From Populus alba (Eukaryota > Streptophyta > Magnoliopsida > Malpighiales > Salicaceae), in NCBI RefSeq assembly GCF_005239225.2, contig NC_133297.1, forward strand, positions 20,510,147 through 20,574,146: 64,000 bases of DNA, in the 5' to 3' direction. Below the pieces are notes generated by a model that searched no databases, was not told the DNA's origin, and saw nothing but the letters and a program-made list of their open reading frames with translations. Below, in pieces: positions 10,327 to 20,373 of this stretch. A program made the position numbers and the translations under genes. Position 1 is the stretch's first letter. The number at the start of each line of letters is the position of its first letter.

Positions 10327-12080
10327 CATTTAGTTCCTGAGACAAAAGAATATTGTCGCTGATTCCTCCGTCCAGAGATAAAAGCTGTTTGATACGGACC
10401 TACTAAGGATGGTAAAACCAACTTTCATTCTCCCAGCTTAGAATCTTCGCGATGCATTTGTATACTGTATTGCAGCAAGATATAGGACGAAAATCTGTCA
10501 ACCTCGTAGGATTAGCAACTTTAGGATAAGGGAAATGGATGTAGCATTCATTTTCTTTAAGCATTCTACGAGTCTGGAAAGAAGGAAGCTAACAGCGTTG
10601 ATTACATCTTCCCCACTATGTGCCACATTCTTTTGAAGAAACCTACGTTGAAGCCATCTGGACCAGGAGCTTTGTTGTTTTTTTCAAACTAAACATAGCA
10701 TGCTTAATCTCCTCTCTTGTTACATCTTGTGCTAGTACATGCTGTTGAGTTGCCGACAATTTGTAAATAATTGCCGATTGCATCACTTCCTCGTTCAGGA
10801 CCCTAGGCATCTGTTTCACTCCCAAATACACGCTGGAAGTATGCAATTACTTCTGATTTGAACTGCCTCGTGTCCTTCAGCGACTTCTCCATCCTCCCTT
10901 GTAACCGAGAGAAGCTTATTTCTATTCTGTCTACCATTTACTGATTTGTGAAAGTAGCTAGTATTCTGATCCCCCAAGCTAAGCCATTGTATTCCTTGCC
11001 TTTTGTCTGAAAAAACACTCTTCCGCCCTGACAGTAGAAGCATAGTTACGAACAGCATCTCTTTCTCGCATACGCAATGTTGGATCCTCAGGCGCTGTAT
11101 GCAGAGCTGTTGAGCCCTATCCATGTGATCTTTTTGCATCTTTGACTCTATCGGAAATATTGGAGAAGTGAGTCTTATTGAAAATGTTTAAGTTCCTGCT
11201 TTAGCTTCCTTAGTTTGCAACACAGTTGATACATTGGACAACCTCCTGAATGCTGATCCCATACTTTCTTCACCAAGGGCATGAACTCGTCATGATCCAT
11301 CCACATATCGAAGAATCTGAATGGTTTCTTTATGTTCTGAACATTGCCAGTGACTTTTACCACCATGGGAGAATGATCTGACATACCAGCAGGCAAGAAT
11401 CTCGCTTCCGATAATGGGAAGCGCATATTCTCATTCACAAGCACTCTATCTAGTTTCCGCATAATCATATTCTCAGGACATTGGTTCGTCCAAGTATAAT
11501 GCATACCTGAATACCGAAGATCATCCACTTTCGCTTCACGTATACATGTTTCCAATCTGTCCATATGACCAGCCCACGTAGAAGACCCCCCTAACCTCTC
11601 TGACTGGTTGCGGATAGCATTAAAGTCGCCCATAAGAATCCATGGGGTTGACTCCCATCCATCACTACGACTCACAATATCAGACCATAAAGCCTCACGT
11701 ACAGATGCATTATTGTCTCCGTAAATGATTGAAGTATTAAAACAGATATTGGTAGCTAATATCATGACAGAAACATGGATAGCCTGGTCTGACATTCCCA
11801 GAACATCCACCTTCACCAAATCAGCATTCCAACAAACCCAAATACGACCACGACAAGAGAAATCATAATTATACAAGAATGACCAATTACGCAGAAGAAG
11901 GTGCGAAACATCATCTTTATTCCTGTCTCTAACCCGAGTTTCAACCAAACCAAAAAAAACCATCCTCTCTTGATGGATGAGCTGACGCAGTTCTGAATGC
12001 TTTATGGGATCATTCAAACCTCTAACATTCCAACATCCAATAATCATAGGGAAATAGAGAGGAGTACCAAACATCAACAC
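10327..12080 (-). pseudogene. LINE ORF2, endonuclease to RT N-terminal region
   Basis: On the minus strand the endonuclease is open from 12080 to about 11175. It has WNVRG near residue 18, LVETRV near 47, GDFNA near 152 and SDHSP near 235, the usual APE-type catalytic set for nicking target DNA. Two codons (KW of VNEKWNMRF) are deleted in frame near 11430. Downstream the connector and RT fingers (AQDVTREEIKHAMFSL) are split by indels near 11188, 11130, 10862 and 10680, the last a T-run expansion. The segment is the 5' part of the minus-strand host LINE. It starts six bases beyond the end of ORF1 (12086). Confidence 0.85.
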
Positions 12081-12085
12081 ACGGA

Positions 12086-13082
12086 TTACCTTGACTTGCC
12101 CCCCCTCGAGGAGCCAGATTTCTTACTCTTCTTTGACAAGCCTGGAGAACCCGTTTTCTTTTTTTCTAGAGAGTCTCTAGCCTTGCTAGCTAACTGATTA
12201 ATAAAAGTTTCCCCGTCAGAAGAAATCGGACTTTGCGGACTTGTTGGGATCAGTGACGTCGACTCCTTATCATCATCTTCCTTACCTGTACCACCTCCCA
12301 TAACTCCAATATCAACATTCACCTCATGACTAACAGGGTTCATGGTTGCATTACAGATGGTTGAACTTTGATCTAAAGAAAGTTACATGCATCCCCTTCC
12401 TCCGGCACCATGTCTGCTCGTAAGCTCTTCAAAATAAGAGGAGAGGTAGGATTTTCATCTTCATAACAACCAGCATTGGGCACATCTAATGTCGCAGATT
12501 CATTCGTATTACAATCAGCACTATGTAAAGCAGATGCTAAACAACCATTCTCATTACAATTAAGCTCTTTAGATGCCAAACAATCATTCTCACCAATCGT
12601 AACACCCTTATTTCGCTTACCAACTACCTGCCATTGAAGCTGATTCTGCTTATTATCTGCATGTTTAGAGTTCACAGCTCCTATTTTCCTTTTGCCCTCT
12701 GCCCCCATTGTACGATCATCAACTTTACTGGTAGCACATATCGCTGTGGTATGTCCAAAGACATTGCAATTATTGCACCTTGAAGGAATCCATTCATAAT
12801 CCGCTGAAATTGTTATGAATAACCCATTTGGACAACGAAGGTCGTATTCCTTCACCAGCGTTTTCGAAGCTTCTATCTCAACGCAAACTCTTGCGTAGCT
12901 AAGCCTTTTACGCAACAATGTAGTAAGGTCAGCATGAAGGGGAACCCCAATAGCACTCGCTACACAACTCAGCCCCTTAACAGTCCAATACTCGAGAGGA
13001 ACATTGTAGAGCTTAACCCATACCGGAACTCTATCCAGATCATCTTTCAAAAATTGCATGTTCGGATGCCAACGTTTAAGCA
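12086..13082 (-). pseudogene. LINE ORF1 (gag-like), C-terminal two thirds
   Basis: It encodes the second half of the DUF4283 domain (VPVWVKLYNVPLEYW, LRKRLSYARVCVEIEA) and a CCHC zinc knuckle CNNCNVFGHTTAIC (C-x2-C-x4-H-x4-C). A long polar tail ends in SRGGKSR. ORF1 proteins of plant L1 elements bind the element RNA and form the RNP. A two-base insertion near 12378 (AAAGAAAGTTACATG) shifts the frame within the tail. The G run before the stop has seven G's here, which gives the GGKSR stop. A plus-strand LINE interrupts the ORF at 13083. Confidence 0.87.
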
Positions 13083-13669
13083 ATAGGTGCTCACTCTGTC
13101 TCTGCAATAATGAAGATCACAACCACTTGTTCTTCGAATGCTCCTTTGCGAAAGCATTATGGTGGAATGTTTGTGATAGATGCGACATTCCAAGAATGAC
13201 AAAAAGCTTGGATGAATGGATTCGATTGGCCACTGTCTCTTGGCATGGAAAAAGTTTCGTCAACTTTTCTCGTAAACTGGGTTTCGCAGCTACAGTGTAT
13301 TGTATTTGGCAAGAACGGAATGCAAGGATCTTTGCAGATGTGTCTAAAACTTCGAATTTGGTTTTTGATCAAATCGAATGTATCATTCGCGATAAGCTTG
13401 TTTTGATGAGGAATGTTCAACAAACAGATGAAAACATAAGGATCCAAAGACTTTGGAGGGTCAATAACATGGACTCTTAATTTGATGTTTAGCTGGTTGT
13501 TTTTGTACCCCTAGCATATCTAGTTGGTCCAAGTTTTTGTTTTGTTGTGGCTAGCCTGTAGCCATTTGTTAGTTTTCGTTTCTGTCCTCATTGTAAATCT
13601 TGGGTATGCCCATTATATTCTTTGTATCATTTTCTTTTAATACATAAGTCAGCTTACCAAAAAAAAAAA
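13083..13669 (+). mobile_element. 5'-truncated LINE insertion into ORF1, 17-bp TSD
   Basis: ATGCCAACGTTTAAGCA is present at 13066-13082 and 13670-13686. Between them lies a plus-strand LINE fragment starting inside the zf-RVT region (RCSLCLCNNEDHNH) and ending RVNNMDS, 3' UTR and A12. The 587-bp insert is open up to its stop at 13480. It disrupts the ORF1 of the minus-strand LINE between the two halves of the DUF4283 domain. Confidence 0.95.
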
Positions 13670-14233
13670 ATGCCAACGTTTAAGCACCAAAGGTCTGTTG
13701 CCCATGTGCCATGGGGCTCTCTCCAGAACATTAGTGGCGCGATCGACAGAATCAAAAGTGAAGAGAAAGAATCCATTATCAGAAGATAAAACTTCGGATA
13801 GACCGTGGGAGCCCCATATTCTTTTAGCAATAGAATTAACAACAGGATAGGGTAATTTCTGACCCACGAAATGACCAACTAGAGTGGATTTCCAAAGTTC
13901 ACAGCCATCCTCAAACACATCAAGTGGAGGAGCTACTGTCACACGACCATCAGTTATTGCGGGGGGAGCAAAATGCAAGTTACGGACTGGATTCATATCA
14001 AGGGACATCCTACCCTTATTGTCATCAACATCAGAGCCCTTCAAAGCATTTAAAAAATTCAATTTGGGGCTAAGGTGTAGCTGTTCTTGTTGCTTAGACC
14101 CAACCTTCAACTCATCACCTTTAGAACCCAACACAGGATTCATGTCATGACTATTTAGCATGTCTTGGAGCTCTAATTGTAAAGTATGTCCAAATTTAAC
14201 TCCATTGTGTTGTTCAATGTCAGAGCTAACCAT
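13670..14233 (-). pseudogene. LINE ORF1, N-terminal part
   Basis: It begins at the first ATG of the frame, giving MVSSDIEQHNGVKFGH. I chose this start because the upstream in-frame codons contain no better-placed ATG shared by all copies; the longer reading here begins MLPNCLCS, from a one-base loss. The polar N-terminal region leads into the DUF4283 core (LWKSTLVGHFVGQKLPYP, FFLFTFDSVDRATNVLERAPWHM). It is separated from its C-terminal two thirds by the insertion at 13083-13669. Without that insert the ORF would be close to the ~520-aa length of the other copies. Confidence 0.87.
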
Positions 14234-15019
14234 TGGAACAAATTTGACAGCAGAACACAGACAATTTGGCAGCATACAAATACTAGAAAAAACTCAGTCC
14301 AAGAAGCACTAATAAGCGACCAGCACTATGATTGGAACACCGATCAGTTCAAACATCCCAACGGTTCAAAGGAAGATACACATGTTATGTATAACATATT
14401 CAAAAATCAGCACAGTTTAACGGTTGGATTGCCGCAGATCTTAATTATACCGAAACTGACCTGAGAATGACGACCTTCTGTTGAACATGTAGAAAACGTT
14501 GCTGGAGGCTTAATTTCTAATCTCCACCGTTCAGAATGTGTATCATAACCAGATGCATCACATATCCAAAAATAAGCTTGATCCAACGGTGGAAGAAGGA
14601 GAAATATGCCGGCGGCTCTGACTGTTCCGAGAAGGATTTCTCCAGAAATATTCAAATGGCTGGCTTCCGCAGGAGGAATCCAATATGGACGATCCCTCTG
14701 GACAGAATGTAGGCAATATAGATGTTCACAACATACCAAAAAATAGTCTGGATCCAACGGTATAACAAGGCAAAATGGGCCGGCGACTCTGACAGCACTA
14801 GGGGGGTTTCCAGAAAATTTCAATTGTCCAGATTTCTTAAACGGCGGTAGCTTTAGAAGATCCCTCCGGTCAGAATGTAGACAATAGTTCAGTTCACAAC
14901 ATAACCAAATCTTGGCTTGATCCAACGGTGGTCGCCGGAGATATGGCTGTTGGAGCACCGCCCCTTTGAATCTTTCCTCTCTAACCTCTCTCTAACCTCT
15001 CTCTATTAAGTCTATCACT
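14234..15019 (-). promoter_or_regulatory. LINE 5' region with ~168-bp internal repeats
   Basis: Upstream (right) of ORF1 on the minus strand. It contains the CCGTTGGATC-type repeats described at 18377-19109 and an open frame without ATG at 14407-14958 (183 codons). At the far 5' end is a purine/pyrimidine-strand-biased stretch (CTCTCTAACCTCTCTCTAAC at 14979-14998) made of GTTAGAGAGAG-like repeats on the coding strand. The junction with satellite is at about 15020 (AACTAGAATGAAAACC). Promoter activity is inferred from position only. Confidence 0.6.
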
Positions 15020-18000
15020 AACTAGAATGAAAACCACAGGCACAAAACATCAGAATAAGTCCAAATTTGACCAAACCATCTCCAAATGACCTCAAATTTA
15101 ACATTTAGTACTACAACACTATGAACACACAAAATGTCAATTTATAGATCGTTCTCTTATTTCTTGGTACCCAAAACCCTCTGCGGCCGAAATGAACCAC
15201 CAAACAATTCGTCCCTAAGCCGAAATCAAAACTAGCCCAAATTTAACTTACGGCGCGATCCCATCCGCAATACACAGAATGTGAAGTTTCAATTGATTCG
15301 AAGCTGGTTTGCTTATTTTTCGCACTAATAGTAGTGTTTCTGCGGAAGAATTGCAACTAGAATGAAAACCTCACGCAAACTACATCAGAATAAGTCCAAA
15401 TTTGACCAAACCATCTCCAAATGACCTCAAATTCAACAATTAATATTACAACACTATGAACACACAAAATGTCAATTTATAGATCGTTCTCTTATGTCTT
15501 GGTACCCCAAACCCTCTGCGGCCGAAATGAACCACCAAACAATTCGTCCCTAAGCCGAAATCAAAACACGCCCAAATTTAACTTACGGCGCGATCCCATC
15601 CCCAATACACAGAATGTGAAGTTTCAATTGATTCGAAGCTGGTTTGCTTATGTTTCGCAATAATAGTAGTGTTTCTGCTGCAAAATTGAAAGTAGAATTT
15701 GTTTTGTTTTGGCTAGCCTGTAGCCATTTGTTGGTTTTCGTTTCTGTCCTCATTGTAAATCTTGGGTATGCCCATTATATTCTTTGTATCATTTTCTTTT
15801 AATACATAAGTCAACTTACCAAAAAAAAAAAATTGAAAGTAGAATGAAAACCACAGTAAAAAAACATCAGAATAAGTCCAAATTTGACCAAACGATCTCC
15901 AAATGACCTCAAATTCAACAATTAATATTGCAACACTATGAACACACAAAATGTCAATTTATAGATCGTTCTCTTATGTCTTGGTACCCAACACCCTCTG
16001 CGGCCGAAATGAACCACCAAACAATTCGTCCATAAGCCGAAATCAAAACAAGCCCAAATTTAACTTACGGCGCGATCCCATCCCCAATACACAGAATGTG
16101 AAGTTTCAATTGTTTCGAAGCTGGTTTGCTAATGTTTCGCACTAATAGTAGTGTTTCTGCGGAAGAATTGAAACTAGAATGAAAACCTCACGCAAACTAC
16201 ATCAGAATAAGTCCAAATTTGACAAAACCATCTCCAAATGACCTCAAATTCAACATTTAGTGTTACAACACTATGAACACACAAAATATCACTTTATAGA
16301 TCGTTCTCTTATGTCTAAGTACCCAAACCCTCTGCAGCTGAAATGAACCACCAATCAATTCGTCCCTAAGCCGAAATCAAAACACGCCCAAATTTAACTT
16401 ACGGCGCGATCCCATCCCCAATACACAGAATGTCAAGCTTCAATTGATTCGAAGCTGGTTTGCTAATGTTTCGCATTAATAGTAGTGTTTCTGCGGAAGA
16501 ATTGAAACTAGAATGAAAACCTCACGCCAACTACAACAGACTAAGTCCAAATTTGACCAAACCATCTCCAAATGACCTCAAATTCAACATTTAGCATTAC
16601 AACACTATGAACACACAAAATGTCAATTTATAGATCGTTCTCTTATGTCTTGGTACGCAAAACCCTCTGCGGCCGAAATGAACCACCAAACAATTCGTCC
16701 CTAAGCCAAAATCAAAACAAGCGCAAATTTAACTTACGGCGCGATCCCATCCCCAATACACAGAATGTGAAGCTTCAATTGATTCGAAGCTGGTTTGCTA
16801 ATGTTTCGCATTAATAGTAGTGTTTATGCGGAAGAATTGAAACTAGAATGAAAACCTCACGCCAACTACATCAGACTAAGTCCAAATTTGACCAAACCAT
16901 CTCCAAATGACCTCAAATTCAACATTTAGCATTACAACACTATGAACACACAAAATGTCAATTTATAGATCGTTCTCTTATGTCTTGGTACCCAAAACCC
17001 TCTGCGGCCGAAATGAACCACCAAACAATTCGTCCCTAAGCCGAAATCAAAGCTAGCCCAAATTTAACTTCTGGCGCGATCCCATCCGCAATACACAGAA
17101 TGTGAAGTTTCAATTGATTCGAAGCTCGTTTCCTTATGTTTCGCAATAATAGTAGTGTTTCTGCTGCAAAATTGAAACTAGACTGAAAACCACAGTAAAA
17201 AAACATCAGAATAAGTCCAAATTTGACCAAACGATCTCCAAATGACCTCAAATTCAACAATTAATATTACAACACTATGAACACATAAAATGTCAATTTA
17301 TAGATCGTTCTCTTATGTCTAAGTACCCAAACCCTCTGCAGCTGAAATGAACCACCAATCAATTCGTCCGTAAGCCGAAATCAAAACAAGCCCAAATTTA
17401 ACTTAGGGCGCGATCCCATCCGCAATACACAGAATGTGAAGTTTCAATTGATTCGAAGCTGGTTTCCTTATGTTTCGCAATAATAGTAGTGTTTCTGCTG
17501 CAAAATTCAAACTATAATGAAAACCACAGGCAAAAAACATCAGAATAAGTCCAAATTTGACCAAACCATCTCCAAATGACCTCAAATTCAACAATTAATA
17601 TTACAACACTATGAACACACAAAATATCACTTTATAGATCGTTCTCTTATGTCTAAGTACCCAAACCCTCTGCAGCTGAAATGAACCACCAATCAATTTG
17701 TCCCTAAGCGGAAATCAAAACACGCCCAAATTTAACTTACGGCGCGATCCCATCCCCAATACACAGAATGTCAAGCTTCAATTGATTCGAAGCTGGTTTG
17801 CTAATGTTTCGCATTAATAGTAGTGTTTCTGCGGAAGAATTGAAACTAGAATGAAAACCTCACGCCAACTACATCAGACTAAGTCCAAATTTGACCAAAC
17901 CATCTCCAAATGACCTCAAATTCAACATTTAGCATTACAACACTATGAACACACAAAATGTCAATTTATAGATCGTTCTCTTATGTCTTGGTACGCAAAA

Positions 18001-18191
18001 CCCTCTGCAGCCGAAATGAACCACCAAACAATTCGTCCCTAAGCCTAAATCAAAACAAGCGCAAATTTAACTTACGGCGCGATCCCATCCCCAATACACA
18101 GAATGTGAAGTGTCAATTGATTCGAAGCTGGTTTGCTAATGTTTCGCACTAATAGTAGTGTTTCTGCGGAAGAATTCAAACTAGAATGAAA
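15020..18191. repeat. 335-bp satellite array, block 1 (about 9 units)
   Basis: Tandem units of ~335 bp, recognisable by ATGTCAATTTATAGATCGTT, CTCTGCGGCCGAAATGAACC, CGGCGCGATCCCATCC, CGAAGCTGGTTTGCT and GTCCAAATTTGACCAAAC in fixed order. A 131-bp LINE fragment interrupts it at 15699-15829. Variant units with AAATATCACTTTATAG and CTGCAGCTGAAATG recur at about 16290 and 17627. The right end breaks off at TAGAATGAAA (18191). Short ORFs exist on both strands but shift phase every unit (335 is not a multiple of 3), so I do not call them genes. Confidence 0.96.
15699..15829 (+). mobile_element. Very short (131 bp) 5'-truncated LINE insertion, 16-bp TSD
   Basis: AAATTGAAAGTAGAAT occurs at 15683-15698 and 15830-15845. 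Between them is only the last ~120 bp of the LINE 3' UTR (GGCTAGCCTGTAGCCATTTG ... CAACTTACC) and the A tail. This is a clean example of extreme 5' truncation by target-primed reverse transcription. Confidence 0.95.
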
Positions 18192-18376
18192 TGCATTGAA
18201 TCCTTCCTAAATGGAGACATATTTAGACTATATATAAGCCCCTCTAATGACCTAACGAGGGCAGCAAAAAGACAGCAAAAAAATAGCAGAAAAATAAAGG
18301 AAAAACGCAAGAGAGGCAGAGTAAAAAAAACGCAGAATAGAGGGAGTTTCTTGCTTGCATTCTGGTGTCACCGTGA
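18192..18376 (+). promoter_or_regulatory. Unique A-rich segment with TATA box at the 5' end of a plus-strand LINE
   Basis: These 185 bp lie between satellite and the LINE 5' repeats and are not seen in the other LINE copies of the window, which have CTCTCTAAC repeats there. It contains TATATATAAG at 18229-18238, followed by an A-rich, C-poor stretch (CAGCAAAAAGACAGC and similar), like a plant core promoter plus leader. It may be a different 5' UTR/promoter module of the LINE or a captured host promoter. Function is inference. Confidence 0.45.
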
Positions 18377-18934
18377 GGGGCGGTGCTCCAACAGCCATAT
18401 CTCCGGCGACCACCGTTGGATCAAGCCAAGATTTGGTTATGTTGTGAACTGAACTATTGTCTACATTCTGACCGGAGGGATCTTCTAAAGCTTCCTCCGT
18501 TTAAGAAATCTGGACAATTGAAATTTTCTGGAAAACCCCCTAGTGCTGTCAGAGTCGCCGGCCCGTTTTGCCTTGTTATACCGTTGGATCCAGACTATTT
18601 TTTGGTATGTTGTGAACATCTATATTGCCTACATTCTGTCCAGAGGGATCGTCCATATTGGATTCCTCCTGCGGAAGCCAGCCATTTGAATATTTCTGGA
18701 GAAATCCTTCTCGGAACAGTCAGAGCCGCCGGCATATTTCTCCTTCTTCCACCGTTGGATCAACCTTATTTTTGGATATGTGATGCATCTGGTTATGATA
18801 CACATTCTGAACGGTGGAGATTAGAAATTAAGCCTCCAGCAACGTTGTCTACATGTTCAACAGAAGGTCGTCATTCTCAGGTCAGTTTCGGTATAATTAA
18901 GATCTGCGGCGATCCAACCGTTAAACTGTGCTGA
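18377..18934 (+). other. ATG-less open frame with three ~56-residue repeats in the LINE 5' region
   Basis: The frame is open from just after a TGA at 18374 to the stop at 18932-18934, about 185 codons. I read every codon and found no ATG. It translates to three related ~56-residue units: PPLDQAKIWLCC..YCLHSDRRD, IPLDPDYFLVCC..YCLHSVQRD and PPLDQPYFWICD..DTHSERWR. Each is followed by PP and an SG/AG-rich end (VRVAGPF, VRAAGIF). An equal-length frame is open at 14407-14958. In the 37220-43435 copy a TGG near 43307 has become a stop. It may be the remains of a captured coding sequence or a frame that stays open by chance; translation would need a non-AUG start. Confidence 0.4.
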
Positions 18935-19109
18935 TTTTTTAATATGTTATACATAACATGTGTATCTTCCTTTGAACCGTTGGGATGTTTGAACTGATCG
19001 GTGTTCCAATCATAGTGCTGGTCGCTTATTAGTGCTTCTTGGACTGAGTTTTTTCTAGTATTTGTATGCTGCCAAATTGTCTTTGTGTTCTGCTGTCAAA
19101 TTTGTTCCA
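18377..19109 (+). repeat. LINE 5' region: four degenerate ~168-bp tandem monomers
   Basis: The landmark CCGTTGGAT (or CCGTTAAAC) recurs at 18413, 18581, 18752 and 18918, spacings 168, 171 and 166. After each come a T-rich stretch, a TATGTTGTGAAC-like or TATGTTATACAT-like piece, and (units 1-3) ACATTCTG.CC.GAGGGA or its variant. The first three units are followed by CTGGA and GCCGGC-type motifs. The same organisation is present at 14234-14960 and 42635-43350. Tandem promoter monomers are known at the 5' end of mammalian L1; the comparison is only structural. Confidence 0.75.
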
Positions 19110-20185
19110 ATGGTTAGCTCTGACATTGAACAACACAATGGAGTTAAATCTGGACATACTTTACAATTAGAGCTCCAAGACATGCTAAATAGTCATGACA
19201 TGAATCCTGTGTTGGGTTCTAAAGGTGATGAGTTGAAGGTTGGGTCTAAGCAACAAGAACAGCTACACCTTAGCCCCAAATTGAATTTTTTAAATGCTTT
19301 GAAGGGCTCTGATGTTGATGAAAATAAGGGTAGGATGTCCCTTGATATGAATCCAGTCCGTAACTTGCATTTTGCTCCCCCCGCAATAACTGATGGTCGT
19401 GTGACAGTAGCTCCTCCACTTGATGTGTTTGAGGATGGCTGTGAACTTTGGAAATCCACTCTAGTTGGTCATTTCGTGGGTCAGAAATTACCCTATCCTG
19501 TTGTTAATTCTATTGCTAAAAGAATATGGGGCTCCCACGGTCTATCCGAAGTTTTATCTTCTGATAATGGATTCTTTCTCTTCACTTTTGATTCTGTCGA
19601 TCGCGCCACTAATGTTCTGGAGAGAGCCCCATGGCACATGGCCAACAGACCTTTGGTGCTTAAACGTTGGCATCCGAACATGCAATTTTTGAAAGATGAT
19701 CTGGATAGAGTTCCGGTATGGGTTAAGCTCTACAATGTTCCTCTCGAGTATTGGACTGTTAAGGGGCTGAGTTGTGTAGCGAGTGCTATTGGGGTTCCCC
19801 TTCATGCTGACCTTACTACATTGTTGCGTAAAAGGCTTAGCTACGCAAGAGTTTGCGTTGAGATAGAAGCTTCGAAAACGCTGGTGAAGGAATACGACCT
19901 TCGCTGTCCAAATGGGTTATTCATAACAATTTCAGCGGATTATGAATGGATTCCTTCAAGGTGCAATAATTGCAATGTCTTTGGACATACCACAGCGATA
20001 TGTGCTACCAGTAAAGTTGATGATCGTACAATGGGGGCAGAGGGCAAAAGGAAAATAGGAGCTGTGAACTCTAAACATGCAGATAATAAGCAGAATCAGC
20101 TTCAATGGCAGGTAGTTGGTAAACGAAATAAGGGTGTTACGATTGGTGAGAATGATTGTTTGGCATCTAAAGAGCTTAATTGTAA
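19110..20185 (+). pseudogene. LINE ORF1, N-terminal two thirds, cut by a LINE insertion
   Basis: It starts at ATG 19110 (MVSSDIEQHNGVKSGH). The frame is also open about 16 codons upstream to a TTG, but that stretch has no ATG. The DUF4283 domain spans roughly residues 114-234. The CCHC knuckle CNNCNVFGHTTAIC follows at residues 285-298, then KVDDRTMGAEGKRKIG and the polar tail. The frame is intact until the poly-T of the minus-strand LINE at 20186 and resumes at 26067. Likely role: RNA-binding gag-like protein of the LINE RNP. Confidence 0.9.
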
Positions 20186-20373
20186 TTTTTTTTTTGGTAA
20201 GCTGACTTATGTATTAAAAGAAAATGATACAAAGAATATAATGGGCATACCCAAGATTTACAATGAGGACAGAAACGAAAACCAACAAATGGCTACAGGC
20301 TAGCCACAACAAAACAAAAACTTGGACCAACTAGATATGCTAGGGGAACAAAAACAACCAGCTAAACATCAAA

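Noticed and set aside
9726..10421. Long open frames across the N run
   Set aside because: They exist only because N's were translated as X.
18186..18452. 88-codon Lys/Arg-rich ORF starting in satellite and crossing the TATA segment
   Set aside because: It begins upstream of the TATA box, spans two unrelated sequences and has no recognisable domain.
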